Shown: in pieces, positions 48,200-55,171 of the stretch
Numbering within the stretch: position 1 is the first letter of the stretch
How the letters are laid out: the number at the start of each line of letters is the position of its first letter
Assembly: GCF_902493135.1 (NCBI RefSeq)
Contig: NZ_CABUOD010000028.1
Location: 1-56,200 of the forward strand
Length of the DNA stretch: 56,200 nucleotides
Direction: 5' to 3'
Source of the DNA: an uncultured Parabacteroides sp.
GTDB taxonomy: Bacteria; Bacteroidota; Bacteroidia; Bacteroidales; Tannerellaceae
Made by a program: the position numbers and the translations under genes
Notes under the pieces: generated by a model
Database searches by the model: none
The model's input: only the letters and a program-made list of their open reading frames with translations
What the model was told of the DNA's origin: nothing

Positions 48200-50275
48200 T
48201 TATAGTTTGCCGGCTACCTTGCGGGTATCCATTGTCTTGTTTTCCGTCAACTGGTCCCAGGTCATCAGGCTGGCTTTCTTGGTGGCACGGCCGATGCGGT
48301 ATTCTTCCGGCTTTCGGCTGTACGTCCTCGTGCGGCGGTCGATTTCCTGTTGTACCTCTTTCGTTACGCCCTTCACCTTCGGAGTACTCAACCCGTTCTG
48401 TTCCGGAGCCACGCCATAAGCATATTCAATCTCCTTGGCAATCACCTGACGGTCGATGCGGTCGCGAATGTTAGCTTCCTGTTCTTGACGGATGAATGCG
48501 GCTTCGCCTTCTGTCTGGTCTTGAATGGCACGATGGATGACCATATAGGGTTCGGCAATCCGTTCAAACCGGCGTTCCTTGGCTTTATCCTCCCAATAAA
48601 GCCGGATGCTGCGCAGGTCGTTTGGATCATATTTCACGTGGAATGTACGGTAGGTATTCTTCATGCGCCATTTATGGTCGGGGACGCCGGGACGCTCATA
48701 CACCTCGTATGCCAACTTCTTCCCGCCGATAGTGATTTCTATGCCGGAATCGGTGAAGGTGGCCGGTCGCTTTGTCCATATCCAGAAGATGTCCACCATG
48801 TCATAAACCGTCACAACGTCCGTCTCCTCGTTCACGCTCTTTTCGTACATTTCGATGCGGGGGATGCCGGTTGCCGGATGCTTGGCCTCGTTCCATGCCT
48901 TACGTGCCTCGATATAGTGGGCCTCCAGTTCCTCCAGCGTGAAAAGTTTGTCCTTGTTCGCCTCGACAAGCTCCAAATTCGGGCGGCAGCTGTCCTTCTT
49001 GGCGGTAATGTTCATTCCGGTAAACCGCCAGTCCTTGCTCAGTTCCTGTTCCTGGAAACGTTTGAATACACTTTCTATCGTTTTCGATTGGCCGCTGTAG
49101 GGTGCAGTCGGGCGGTGTATGTGGCAGATCAGATCGAAAAAGCCTTGTTCTTTCGAACCTTTCTCTTTTTCCAGCCGTTTGTGGCCCCCTTGATTATCGT
49201 GTACAATCTCGTAAGGTTTGTGCCCGCTTGTTTGGACGGCCATACGGTAGGCGTTATATTGTGCCTCGAAGTTCTCATGGTCACTGATATGGTAGCCCAG
49301 CAACACTTCGCTATATGCGTCCATCACTTCATACACCATCGTGGTGCGCATATTTCCATCTTCGTCCCGATAATACAAGTTCAGTTTCGTTCCGTCACCA
49401 TACCAAAGTGTGTCGCGACGCATGGGCAGTTCCGTCCGATGCTTGCGTCCGTAACGTTGATGGGCGGCAAGTTCGCCATGTACGGCATCATACCACAAGG
49501 GTTCAATCTCCGGACGGGCAAACCACATCGTCAGGCTGCGCTTGCTCTTCAACGGCTTCCAGTCCTTATCCGGAGCCACACGGTTATACTCTTCGAATAT
49601 CCGTATGTCGGTATAGACCGGGACCCGGCTGCGCTTCAAAGCAATTAGGAAACGGCCTGCCTCTTCGGTGATCTTTACCGTGCTGGCGTTTCCCACCTTT
49701 CCGGAGATCAGGGAAACGTAGCTTTCTTTCTTGTAGCGATTGATTTTCTCCCGCAGGCGCGACAGGTTTTCCGGTAAGGTATGCCCGTAGATTTTGCGCA
49801 GGTTCTCGCTGGTGGCGGCGACGTTTTCCCACACGGTGCTCAGACTGTTGCCGTACATCTTGCGTTTGGTGGTCTTGTCCTCCAGGTCGAGCACCAGCGC
49901 GTTCAGGACGGAGGCGTTCTGCGTGTATTCGGCTATTAATTTATCGCTGAGCTTTGTTTGAACACCATTCATATTGTATTTGAATGTCTCGAAAAACTCC
50001 CTTGCCTTTTCGTCTGTTTTCACTCTGTCTCTCATACGCTGTAATTTGAATGCTTCTTCCGGATTGCCATATTTTGCCACATAACGGACCTTGTATTTTT
50101 CACGGAGTGAGGAATAAACTATCAACGCATAGGAGCCTTCACCACCTCCACGATGGTGACGAAGTATTCTTCCTCTTTGCATAGCTTTATCAAGCGTACC
50201 CCGTTTTATTACAGGGTCATCCCCAGAGGTAAGCTCCTCGTATGTCACACATAGTTCGTTATCGAAATATTCCAT
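48200..50275 (-). CDS. MuA-like DDE transposase, 691 aa
   Basis: The catalytic RNase H fold has Asp294 in TLWYGDGTKLNLYY, Asp360 in YEIVHDNQGGHKRL and Glu401 in YSGQSKTIESVFKRFQ. N-terminal region: MEYFDNELCVTYEELTSGDD, with basic helices that should bind the end sites. The C-terminal part carries the beta-barrel and the acidic/basic tail that contacts MuB (IDRRTRTYSRKPEEYRIGRA). It cuts at both phage ends and joins them to target DNA for replicative transposition. Length is close to MuA (663). It is followed by the MuB-like gene and preceded by two small genes from the early promoter. Confidence 0.95.
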   Translation of the reverse strand: MEYFDNELCVTYEELTSGDDPVIKRGTLDKAMQRGRILRHHRGGGEGSYALIVYSSLREKYKVRYVAKYGNPEEAFKLQRMRDRVKTDEKAREFFETFKYNMNGVQTKLSDKLIAEYTQNASVLNALVLDLEDKTTKRKMYGNSLSTVWENVAATSENLRKIYGHTLPENLSRLREKINRYKKESYVSLISGKVGNASTVKITEEAGRFLIALKRSRVPVYTDIRIFEEYNRVAPDKDWKPLKSKRSLTMWFARPEIEPLWYDAVHGELAAHQRYGRKHRTELPMRRDTLWYGDGTKLNLYYRDEDGNMRTTMVYEVMDAYSEVLLGYHISDHENFEAQYNAYRMAVQTSGHKPYEIVHDNQGGHKRLEKEKGSKEQGFFDLICHIHRPTAPYSGQSKTIESVFKRFQEQELSKDWRFTGMNITAKKDSCRPNLELVEANKDKLFTLEELEAHYIEARKAWNEAKHPATGIPRIEMYEKSVNEETDVVTVYDMVDIFWIWTKRPATFTDSGIEITIGGKKLAYEVYERPGVPDHKWRMKNTYRTFHVKYDPNDLRSIRLYWEDKAKERRFERIAEPYMVIHRAIQDQTEGEAAFIRQEQEANIRDRIDRQVIAKEIEYAYGVAPEQNGLSTPKVKGVTKEVQQEIDRRTRTYSRKPEEYRIGRATKKASLMTWDQLTENKTMDTRKVAGKL

Positions 50276-50294
50276 CTCTCAGTTGTTTTACCGG

Positions 50295-50519
50295 TTAATA
50301 ATCTTCCAGTTTGTCTATCGGTACTCTTTTTATCAGCCGTGCAGAATTACCGAAGTTCAATACGGCTAAAAACATTATCCATACCGGATTACAATCAGCC
50401 ATCCCGACCAATAGGGTAAAGCTCAGTAAGAAGTAACCCACATACCACTTTTCTTTCCCGGCGAGGCTGTTCCACCAGGCAATCTCACCGCTAAACGGTT
50501 TCAACCAATCCGCTTTCAT
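50295..50519 (-). CDS. Small membrane protein, 74 aa
   Basis: Two hydrophobic segments are visible: KWYVGYFLLSFTLLVGMAD and NPVWIMFLAVLNFGNSARL, separated by a short polar turn, with a soluble N-terminus of 25 residues. Function unknown; early phage membrane peptides are often superinfection-exclusion proteins, but nothing here proves that. The start lies within the end of the 50491 gene (29-bp overlap) and the stop is 20 bp before the transposase start. Confidence 0.6.
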   Translation of the reverse strand: MKADWLKPFSGEIAWWNSLAGKEKWYVGYFLLSFTLLVGMADCNPVWIMFLAVLNFGNSARLIKRVPIDKLEDY

Positions 50520-50709
50520 GGTTCACGTCGTTTATTGGTTCGTCACCCACTTCAACACCACCTCGCATCAAAGCCATTTTTCGGATCGCCTTTGCCAGCT
50601 TTGTATCCTTCCGGTAAGCCAGCGAATGTGACACCATTTCGTAAGTGCAGTTCATAAGGCGGGCTATCCGCTTTACTTCACCATGATCTACTACTATTCG
50701 TTTCTTCAT
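50491..50709 (-). CDS. Small HTH-type protein of the early operon, 72 aa
   Basis: MKKRIVVDHGEVKRIARLMN followed by CTYEMVSHSLAYRKDTKLAK is a compact helix-turn-helix, similar to small Bacteroidales phage proteins with V-x-H-G-E-x-K-R-I-A-R-L. The C-terminus (GGVEVGDEPINDVNHESGL) is acidic. It is placed before the transposase, like Ner in Mu, and could be an early negative regulator. The start is the ATG at 50709, 107 bp from the divergent 50816 gene. Confidence 0.65.
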   Translation of the reverse strand: MKKRIVVDHGEVKRIARLMNCTYEMVSHSLAYRKDTKLAKAIRKMALMRGGVEVGDEPINDVNHESGLVETV

Positions 50710-50778
50710 TGCTATATCTATTTTAATTCATTGTCATTAAAAGTCTTCCGCTATTCTCCCGAACCACGGAAGTTTTGC

Positions 50779-50786
50779 TACATTTG
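50779..50786 (+). promoter_or_regulatory. -7 box of the rightward 50816 gene
   Basis: TACATTTG matches TAnnTTTG and lies within the small dyad GCTACA-TTTG-TAGC. It is 30 bp before the start codon. A -33 element is not obvious. Confidence 0.55.
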
Positions 50787-50815
50787 TAGCATATCAAACA
50801 CTAAAATTATTATTC

Positions 50816-51322
50816 ATGAAAACAAGTAAAAAAACTCCAAGAAGATGGAGATTAAACTATGTTGTTACATATTTGGATTCCGACAAAGCAGAAGGATTCA
50901 GACGCTTTGTCCATGATACTCTAATCTCTGTTGCAACACTTCGCAGAATTGACTACGCGATAAAGATCGAATCCCCAGTTTATGACGAAATGCGCGATAA
51001 TTTGCATGGAGAACTGCAAGATGTTGTTGCAGACATGTTTTATTTTCGTTCTTCACCAAACTCATTATCTTCAATAAAGGAATTTCGTTCAATAATTGAC
51101 AATATCTTTCGAGGTTATGAGGTCTTTCTATGTGGTCATTTTTTCGATGTTCAGAGACTATTGCAGAAATATTCAAAAGTGTATCCTTTTCCTGAAAAGT
51201 TTTATCGTCCATTATCATATCCGTATGTGGAAGTCCATAATGGGAAAGAAAAGACTCTTTGTGTGACTGCAGCAAGTCTTGAAAACTTATTAATCGAGGA
51301 TATGGATCCGTCTTTAAATTAA
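50816..51322 (+). CDS. Rightward cargo gene (moron-like) of unknown function, 168 aa
   Basis: The protein begins MKTSKKTPRRWRLNYVVTYL and is soluble with mixed helices and strands: DKAEGFRRFVHDTLISVATL, AIKIESPVYDEMRDNLHGEL, FRGYEVFLCGHFFDVQRLLQ. Not recognised. It opposes the surrounding early genes, has its own -7 box, is AT-rich, and ends in a hairpin (GGATCCGTCTTT / AAAGACGGAATCC, 51304-51336), a unit typical of phage cargo genes expressed in the lysogen. A 163-codon frame on the other strand (50898-51389) overlaps it; the rightward gene is preferred for its promoter and more ordinary residue composition. Confidence 0.6.
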   Translation: MKTSKKTPRRWRLNYVVTYLDSDKAEGFRRFVHDTLISVATLRRIDYAIKIESPVYDEMRDNLHGELQDVVADMFYFRSSPNSLSSIKEFRSIIDNIFRGYEVFLCGHFFDVQRLLQKYSKVYPFPEKFYRPLSYPYVEVHNGKEKTLCVTAASLENLLIEDMDPSLN

Positions 51323-51398
51323 AAAAGACGGAATCCTCACTCATAGAATTTGTTGTATATCCGGTATTCAATTCGGATTGATTTTTCATTGTACTTAT

Positions 51399-51611
51399 TT
51401 ATCTTAGTTCAACAATAATCAGTTCTTCATCAAACGTTCTGGCCAACTCCGCTTTGAAATAAGCCATCGTACACTCGCCGTCGAATACGGCAACAAACGT
51501 CACGTTATCCACTTGGTAGATGAAGGTATCTTCTTCACCCTTAAACCGGTCTAAAAAGTCCTTGACCTTCGACCATTCGCGAAAATTCACGATAACTCTA
51601 ATTGCTTTCAT
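51399..51611 (-). CDS. Small phage protein, 70 aa
   Basis: The protein begins MKAIRVIVNFREWSKVKDFL, then DRFKGEEDTFIYQVDNVTFV, and FDGECTMAYFKAELARTFDE. It has an alternating strand-helix pattern that suggests a compact alpha/beta fold. No family is recognised. It reads leftward 30 bp after the tRNA-like element and belongs to the early block. Confidence 0.6.
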   Translation of the reverse strand: MKAIRVIVNFREWSKVKDFLDRFKGEEDTFIYQVDNVTFVAVFDGECTMAYFKAELARTFDEELIIVELR

Positions 51612-51640
51612 ATTCTTAAATCTTTTATCGTTATTTCTTG

Positions 51641-51721
51641 TGGGCGATCCCGGATTCGAACCGGGGACAATGGCTTCTGTGGGTAAGTTTCGCCTGTTCT
51701 ACCTGCCTGAACTAATCGCCC
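51641..51721 (-). tRNA. tRNA-like gene with aberrant anticodon arm
   Basis: The minus strand folds as a tRNA: acceptor GGGCGAT / ATCGCCC with discriminator A, D arm TAGTTCAGGCAGGTAGAACA, and T arm CCCGG-TTCGAAT-CCGGG. The total is 81 nt. The anticodon region between D and T arms has 7 nt more than usual and does not make a normal 5-bp stem with a 7-nt loop: only GGC/GCC pairs, around AAACTTACCCACAGA. The anticodon is therefore not assignable. CCA is not encoded. It may be a decayed phage-borne tRNA, a tRNA-like decoy, or one with a non-standard loop. Confidence 0.6.
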
Positions 51722-51758
51722 GCCCGTCTTTCCAGGCTGCCAGTTAACCTGCAATCTA

Positions 51759-52178
51759 TTAGCCTTGTGTCTCTATCATTGAAAGGACAAACTTTCTATC
51801 TTCATCCCAAAGCGGAAGCCCTAATTCGATAGTCCGTTTGACCACATCAGCTTCACCTACTAACTTCACCGCTTGGCTACGAAAATCGGTGTCGTCATAC
51901 GCATGTGCCTTTCCAATCAGGAAGTCGGCAAGGTCGGCATTCCGCTGCCTCATAGCTTTTCTCATTGTTTGATTTTCAGTCTCCATAGTACCTATACGGT
52001 TACCAATTTCTTTTAATGATTGACGGATTTCCAGTTTTCCACTTGCTTGCATACTCCTAAACTCCTTACAAAACACATCTTTATCCATTTCAGTAGCCAT
52101 GTAAAGGTTGTTGATGATATAAAAGTCTTCTGCTTTTATTAGCCATCCTGTACGATCTTCAAATTCTTTCTGTGTCAT
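51759..52178 (-). CDS. Phage early protein of unknown function, 139 aa
   Basis: The protein begins MTQKEFEDRTGWLIKAEDFY and is mostly helical, with YMATEMDKDVFCKEFRSMQA, IRQSLKEIGNRIGTMETENQ (coiled coil) and RSQAVKLVGEADVVKRTIEL. It matches a type of Bacteroidales phage and mobile-element protein with the opening T-x-x-E-F-E-x-R-x-G that has no known role. It is the second gene of the leftward early transcript, 16 bp after the gene at 52195. Confidence 0.65.
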   Translation of the reverse strand: MTQKEFEDRTGWLIKAEDFYIINNLYMATEMDKDVFCKEFRSMQASGKLEIRQSLKEIGNRIGTMETENQTMRKAMRQRNADLADFLIGKAHAYDDTDFRSQAVKLVGEADVVKRTIELGLPLWDEDRKFVLSMIETQG

Positions 52179-52194
52179 ATTTCTCTATGTATTT

Positions 52195-52452
52195 TTAGTT
52201 TAACTCTATATCTATCACATCCAAGATGTTGTCCGTCCGCATACTATTGACTATAAGTTTCGCCTCCTTGATGCCATTACTCTTCATCCATTGTCTCGCT
52301 CTGTTGATGGCGGCTTGCTTGTTGCTGCCATCCGGAATCGCCGCACCTAAATCGTTGTAGCAATCATCTTCCAATTCGAACCAGTACCTTCTCATCTCCT
52401 TATCTTTTTTAAGTTTTACTTCTAAAATTCGTTTATATGACTGCCTTTTCAT
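52195..52452 (-). CDS. First gene of the early operon, 85 aa
   Basis: The protein begins MKRQSYKRILEVKLKKDKEM, then YWFELEDDCYNDLGAAIPDG, KQAAINRARQWMKSNGIKEA and KLIVNSMRTDNILDVIDIEL. The order strand-helix-strand and the basic start suggest a small alpha/beta protein; no family is recognised. It lies directly downstream of the candidate early promoter and operator and diverges from the repressor-like gene. By place it corresponds to Ner in Mu. Confidence 0.6.
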   Translation of the reverse strand: MKRQSYKRILEVKLKKDKEMRRYWFELEDDCYNDLGAAIPDGSNKQAAINRARQWMKSNGIKEAKLIVNSMRTDNILDVIDIELN

Positions 52453-52468
52453 ATCTTTGGGGCGTGTT

Positions 52469-52494
52469 CATATTTTGAATATGCTGCAAATATA
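52469..52494. promoter_or_regulatory. Early promoter with operator between repressor and early genes
   Basis: CATATT-TTG-AATATG (52469-52483) is a perfect 6+6 dyad. Reading leftward, TATATTTG (52494-52487) is a perfect -7 box whose start point (about 52480) falls inside the dyad. Binding there would block early transcription. A -33 element is approximate (TTTCG near 52515). Confidence 0.6.
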
Positions 52495-52522
52495 AGGACA
52501 AAATTTTAACCTCGAAATAAAA

Positions 52523-52999
52523 ATGGGAGATTTTTTAACCATAAAGGACAAAATAGTGACTTTTTTGCGATTGCAAAATATAAAGAAGAATGATTTTTTT
52601 GAGGCTACAGGCATACAGGCCAGTAACTTTAAAGGGAAAAATATGCAGTCTCAGCCAGGCGGAGATATGCTGGTTAAAATTTTATCCGTATATCCGGAGA
52701 TTTCGGCTGAATGGCTAATGAGGGGAGAAGGTGAAATGCTGAAAGAAAATGGGCGCTCTCAAAAGACTAATATTATGCCAGTACCACATATTCCTCAAAC
52801 TGAAGTTTCTGAAAGAAAAACTAATTCAGACACCGAAGTTCTCAACAAATTGTTTGATTCATTATCTGAAAAAGAAAAGGAACTACGCAAACAAGCGGAA
52901 GAAATAGGAGGTCTCAGAGAACGTATAAAACAACTTGAATATGAGCTTAAAAAACATGCTTCGGCTGTATCCACTTCAGAAATTGCGAGTGTAGGATGA
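52523..52999 (+). CDS. Repressor-like HTH protein, 158 aa
   Basis: The protein begins MGDFLTIKDKIVTFLRLQNI; residues 15-70 form an XRE-like helix-turn-helix of a type common in Bacteroidales (KKNDFFEATGIQASNFKGKN, then LVKILSVYPEISAEWLMRGE with GEGEM). There is no S24 peptidase domain. The C-terminal half is a linker and a coiled coil, EKEKELRKQAEEIGGLRERI, for oligomerisation. It diverges from the early operon, with a dyad operator between, so it is the best candidate for the lysogeny repressor. Confidence 0.75.
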   Translation: MGDFLTIKDKIVTFLRLQNIKKNDFFEATGIQASNFKGKNMQSQPGGDMLVKILSVYPEISAEWLMRGEGEMLKENGRSQKTNIMPVPHIPQTEVSERKTNSDTEVLNKLFDSLSEKEKELRKQAEEIGGLRERIKQLEYELKKHASAVSTSEIASVG

Positions 53000-53181
53000 G
53001 ATGTTTTAGAGGTTTCATTTTTTTATAAATAACTGATAGATAAAGTAATAAACAAAATATTAGATAGGGGAATATTGTGATAAAAACATATTTTCCCCTA
53101 CGGAATACATACAAAATCTACTTTATTTTCAATTTTAAAACCAATATGCCAATATCAATATACATAAAAAACACACGTTTT

Positions 53182-53268
53182 TGTCCATCCTTATGTCCAT
53201 CCTTTAAACACATTTCGTTTTTGCAAACACCTAAATGTCCATCCTTGTGTCCATCCTCGTGTCCATCC
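53182..53268 (+). repeat. Five TGTCCATCC iterons on a 12-bp period
   Basis: TGTCCATCC lies at 53182, 53194, 53236, 53248 and 53260, that is two copies and then three copies with 12-bp steps, separated by 42 bp. A copy of CATTTCGTTT (53211-53220), the same ten bases as the terminal transposase site at 53973-53982, sits between the two groups. They are 725-810 bp from the phage left end, about the distance at which Mu has its operator/enhancer. The opposite strand has a weak 60-codon frame with repeated Asp-Gly-His, which I do not accept as a gene. Confidence 0.8.
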
Positions 53269-53366
53269 AACACAAAAAAACGGTATTTTTTGCCGTTCAA
53301 ACCAGCAAAGAATACCGCCTTCCCATAAAATGCTGTTCAAATACAGCTTAAACGTTAATAAAACAA

Positions 53367-53573
53367 CTACTTACAACTTCTTATCAGGTGCGACTGGATA
53401 ATCATCGCCCGTTTGGTGATCTTGCAGCCTCCATCGGTCAAACCAGCGTGCTGAAGGCTGCTTTTGGTAATGCCAACCTCAGCCTCACTCAGTACGTCAA
53501 ATATGGCCGATATGCTACCGAAATAGTAGTTTTTCTTTTCGAAGATCAAATGTACATGGATAACCTTTGTCAT
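53367..53573 (-). CDS. Small phage protein near the left end, 68 aa
   Basis: The protein begins MTKVIHVHLIFEKKNYYFGS and continues with ISAIFDVLSEAEVGITKSSL and QHAGLTDGGCKITKRAMIIQ, ending SHLIRSCK. The pattern resembles short proteins seen near the ends of Bacteroidales phages and mobile elements, with IxKSSLxHAGLxxGGxKxTKRAxI; function unknown. A -7 box TACATTTG (53606-53599) lies 26 bp before the start, so it has its own leftward promoter upstream of the iterons. It may be an early gene outside the repressor operon. Confidence 0.65.
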   Translation of the reverse strand: MTKVIHVHLIFEKKNYYFGSISAIFDVLSEAEVGITKSSLQHAGLTDGGCKITKRAMIIQSHLIRSCK

Positions 53574-53598
53574 AACTCATTTAGTATTTTCTTTGTCG

Positions 53599-53606
53599 CA
53601 AATGTA
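53599..53606 (-). promoter_or_regulatory. -7 box of the 53367-53573 gene
   Basis: TACATTTG on the minus strand fits TAnnTTTG; transcription should start near 53592. No clear -33 TTTG at 19-21 bp. Confidence 0.55.
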
Positions 53607-53676
53607 CTAAATAATAATTATATGGAATAATATGGCTATATATTGAGCCACTCACACACAACAAAAGGGCAAAATA

Positions 53677-53703
53677 AAAGAGGCCGTTTTAAGCCTCTTT
53701 ATT
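53677..53703. terminator. Hairpin with A- and T-runs near the phage left end
   Basis: AAAGAGGC (53677-53684) pairs with GCCTCTTT (53693-53700), loop CGTTTTAA. Bidirectional terminator form; it isolates the phage regulatory region from host transcription. The remaining 53704-53886 shows no gene. Confidence 0.75.
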
Positions 53704-53886
53704 CTTCTGGCAGCCAAGTCATCAACCAGGCCGGAGAAACGCACCTGTGCGCCCCGTTTACGCCCATACAGCCCCAATATTAAACTATATCAACCATCCG
53801 ATTAAAGCCTATTTCCGGTAAACCGTTCAAATCCCTTTAAAAATTAAACACCAGTTCAAGCCGATTCAACTGAATTACGCTTCTTG

Positions 53887-53982
53887 TTTTTCATTTTGTC
53901 TTGCGTGTCCTTGTGTTTAATTTATTGTTTTACAGTGAATCACGTATAATATTGGGGTTGTCTGTTTTTATACATTTCGTTT
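53887..53982 (-). repeat. Transposase sites at the phage left end (attL-like)
   Basis: CATTTCGTTT (53973-53982, reverse complement AAACGAAATG) has the same 11-bp distance to its terminus as the first site at the other end. A weaker site TTTTTCATTT (53887-53896; AAATGAAAAA on the other strand) lies 86 bp farther in. Wide spacing contrasts with the compact trio at 17018-17075, as L and R ends of Mu do. Confidence 0.6.
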
Positions 53983-53992
53983 ATCCCCCCTT

Positions 53993-53997
53993 ACAAA
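53993..53997. repeat. Target-site duplication, right copy (ACAAA)
   Basis: Matches 17002-17006; see that entry for the frame argument. Confidence 0.7.
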
Positions 53998-55092
53998 AGA
54001 GCAACTTGACGAATGGTTAGGTACAGCATCATATTCGTTAAATAATCAAGCAAGCATACCTTTTAAACCATTTAAAATATCAGATGGATTTATATTTTCA
54101 TAGAATATCCAAATAAAGAAACGATTAACCATGTAGATTTTTTCACATGTGAACCATTTCTATTACAAAAGAATAATGCTATTCTTTTAAAAAGTTATGA
54201 TAACATAGCTTGGGGTAATGACAAATGGTTTAGAGTATCAGAAATAGATAACAATATATTAATTTATCATTCATCTAATAATGGATATATCTATTCTAAA
54301 GAAGGAGAAGAACTTGTTAATACAGTTGTAATTAAATATAAACAAACCGATGAAGAAAATGATTTCCTATCTGGATTTAAACAAGGGAAAGCATGGCTTG
54401 GTATATATAAAGGCAATAAACTCATTCAAGAATATGTAGGGGATGATGTTTATGATCGGAATAAGAAAATATACAAAGGATATGGAGAATATGAAAATTA
54501 CTATGTAAAAGAATTTCTTTTTAGGAATTTATTAAAAACAAATTGGGGATATATTTTTGCTCCAGGGGCAGCTTATTCAACTGATTATATCACTTTTGAT
54601 TTATTCATATGCAAAGATGGAAAAATGAAGAGGATAGATGCACCTTCTCATGATTTTTCTCTACATAATTGGTATGATGATTCGTTTCTCATATACGAAT
54701 ATTCCATAGTTTATACAATATATTCAGAAAATGGAGAGCTAATTTTACAACAAAAAAAGACACCAGATCATTATGTTGATCCTTTTAGGACAGGTAATAC
54801 AAAACCAATACCAGTTTCTTTTACAGAATACATTTGGAATGACTATTGGGGGTGGGGAAATGGAACAGCGTCATTAAGAATCAGACGATATAGTTTGGTT
54901 AGCTATGCTACCTTTCCCATTTGGCAACAAACAATTGCGACTATACCAGACAACTCAAAAGTTACATGGAACTTATTAGATAGCCAATCCGATATTTGGA
55001 TTTATCAAGTGGATATTCTCAATTATGATGGTAGCAAACAACAAATCAATTTTTCTATAAATATAAATACTGGTGATATCAAACAACAATAA
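53998..55092 (+). pseudogene. 3' part of the interrupted lipoprotein gene, with a further frameshift
   Basis: Reading in the restored frame gives KEQLDEWLGTASYSLNNQAS and then PFKISDGFIFS before a TAG at 54101. From the T-run at 54095-54098 the adjacent frame takes over with FIEYPNKETINHVDFFTCEP and stays open to the TAA at 55090-55092. This is what a one-base deletion in a run of T would give; an assembly error is also possible. The long part contains SGFKQGKAWLGIYKGNK, AWGNDKWFRVSEIDNN and IWNDYWGWGNGTASLRIRRY, rich in Trp, Tyr and Gly, and ends NINTGDIKQQ. It looks like a secreted beta-rich lipoprotein of unknown role. Two lesions (phage plus frameshift) suggest the gene is not needed. Confidence 0.8.
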
Positions 55093-55111
55093 GTTTTATC
55101 ACATAACAAAT

Positions 55112-55156
55112 CAAATCTCCTAATCAAACCGTATATACTCAAAATTAGGAGATTTG
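55112..55156. terminator. Bidirectional terminator between convergent genes
   Basis: CAAATCTCCTAAT (55112-55124) pairs perfectly with ATTAGGAGATTTG (55144-55156), followed by TTTTG. It serves the lipoprotein gene and the M48 peptidase gene. Confidence 0.9.
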
Positions 55157-55171
55157 TTTTGCTTATACCTT

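Larger units (their letters stand above)
17007..53992 (-). mobile_element. Mu-like transposable prophage, about 37 kb
   Basis: The element is bounded by ACAAA repeats and by terminal copies of AAACGAAAAG or a near match. It encodes a MuA-type DDE transposase, a MuB-type ATPase, DUF3164 and GemA-like proteins, and Mu-type head proteins (gp28, gp29, gp36, MuF, gpG-like). The tail looks siphophage-like: a tape measure of 1049 residues and tail tube but no sheath or Mu-type contractile genes. The genetic left end (repressor side) is at 53992 and the right end (modification genes) at 17007. It appears complete: early, head, lysis, tail and modification modules all have intact genes. It recalls the transposable phages known from Bacteroides such as Hankyphage, but I see no reverse transcriptase or diversity-generating retroelement. 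Confidence 0.92.

Noticed and set aside
50898..51389. 163-codon frame on the minus strand opposite the 50816-51322 gene
   Set aside because: It follows the 51399 gene by only 9 bp, which argues for it, but residue composition (many His, Gln, Leu, Ser) looks like an antisense shadow and the plus-strand gene has its own promoter. Not fully excluded.
53182..53268. CRISPR array
   Set aside because: Repeat units are 9-12 bp with no spacers of regular 30-40 bp and there are no cas genes.
53118..53300. 60-codon frame on the minus strand with repeated Asp-Gly-His
   Set aside because: It starts with TTG, its repeats are simply the translation of the TGTCCATCC iterons, and no ribosome-binding site is seen; a DNA-level role for the iterons is more likely.
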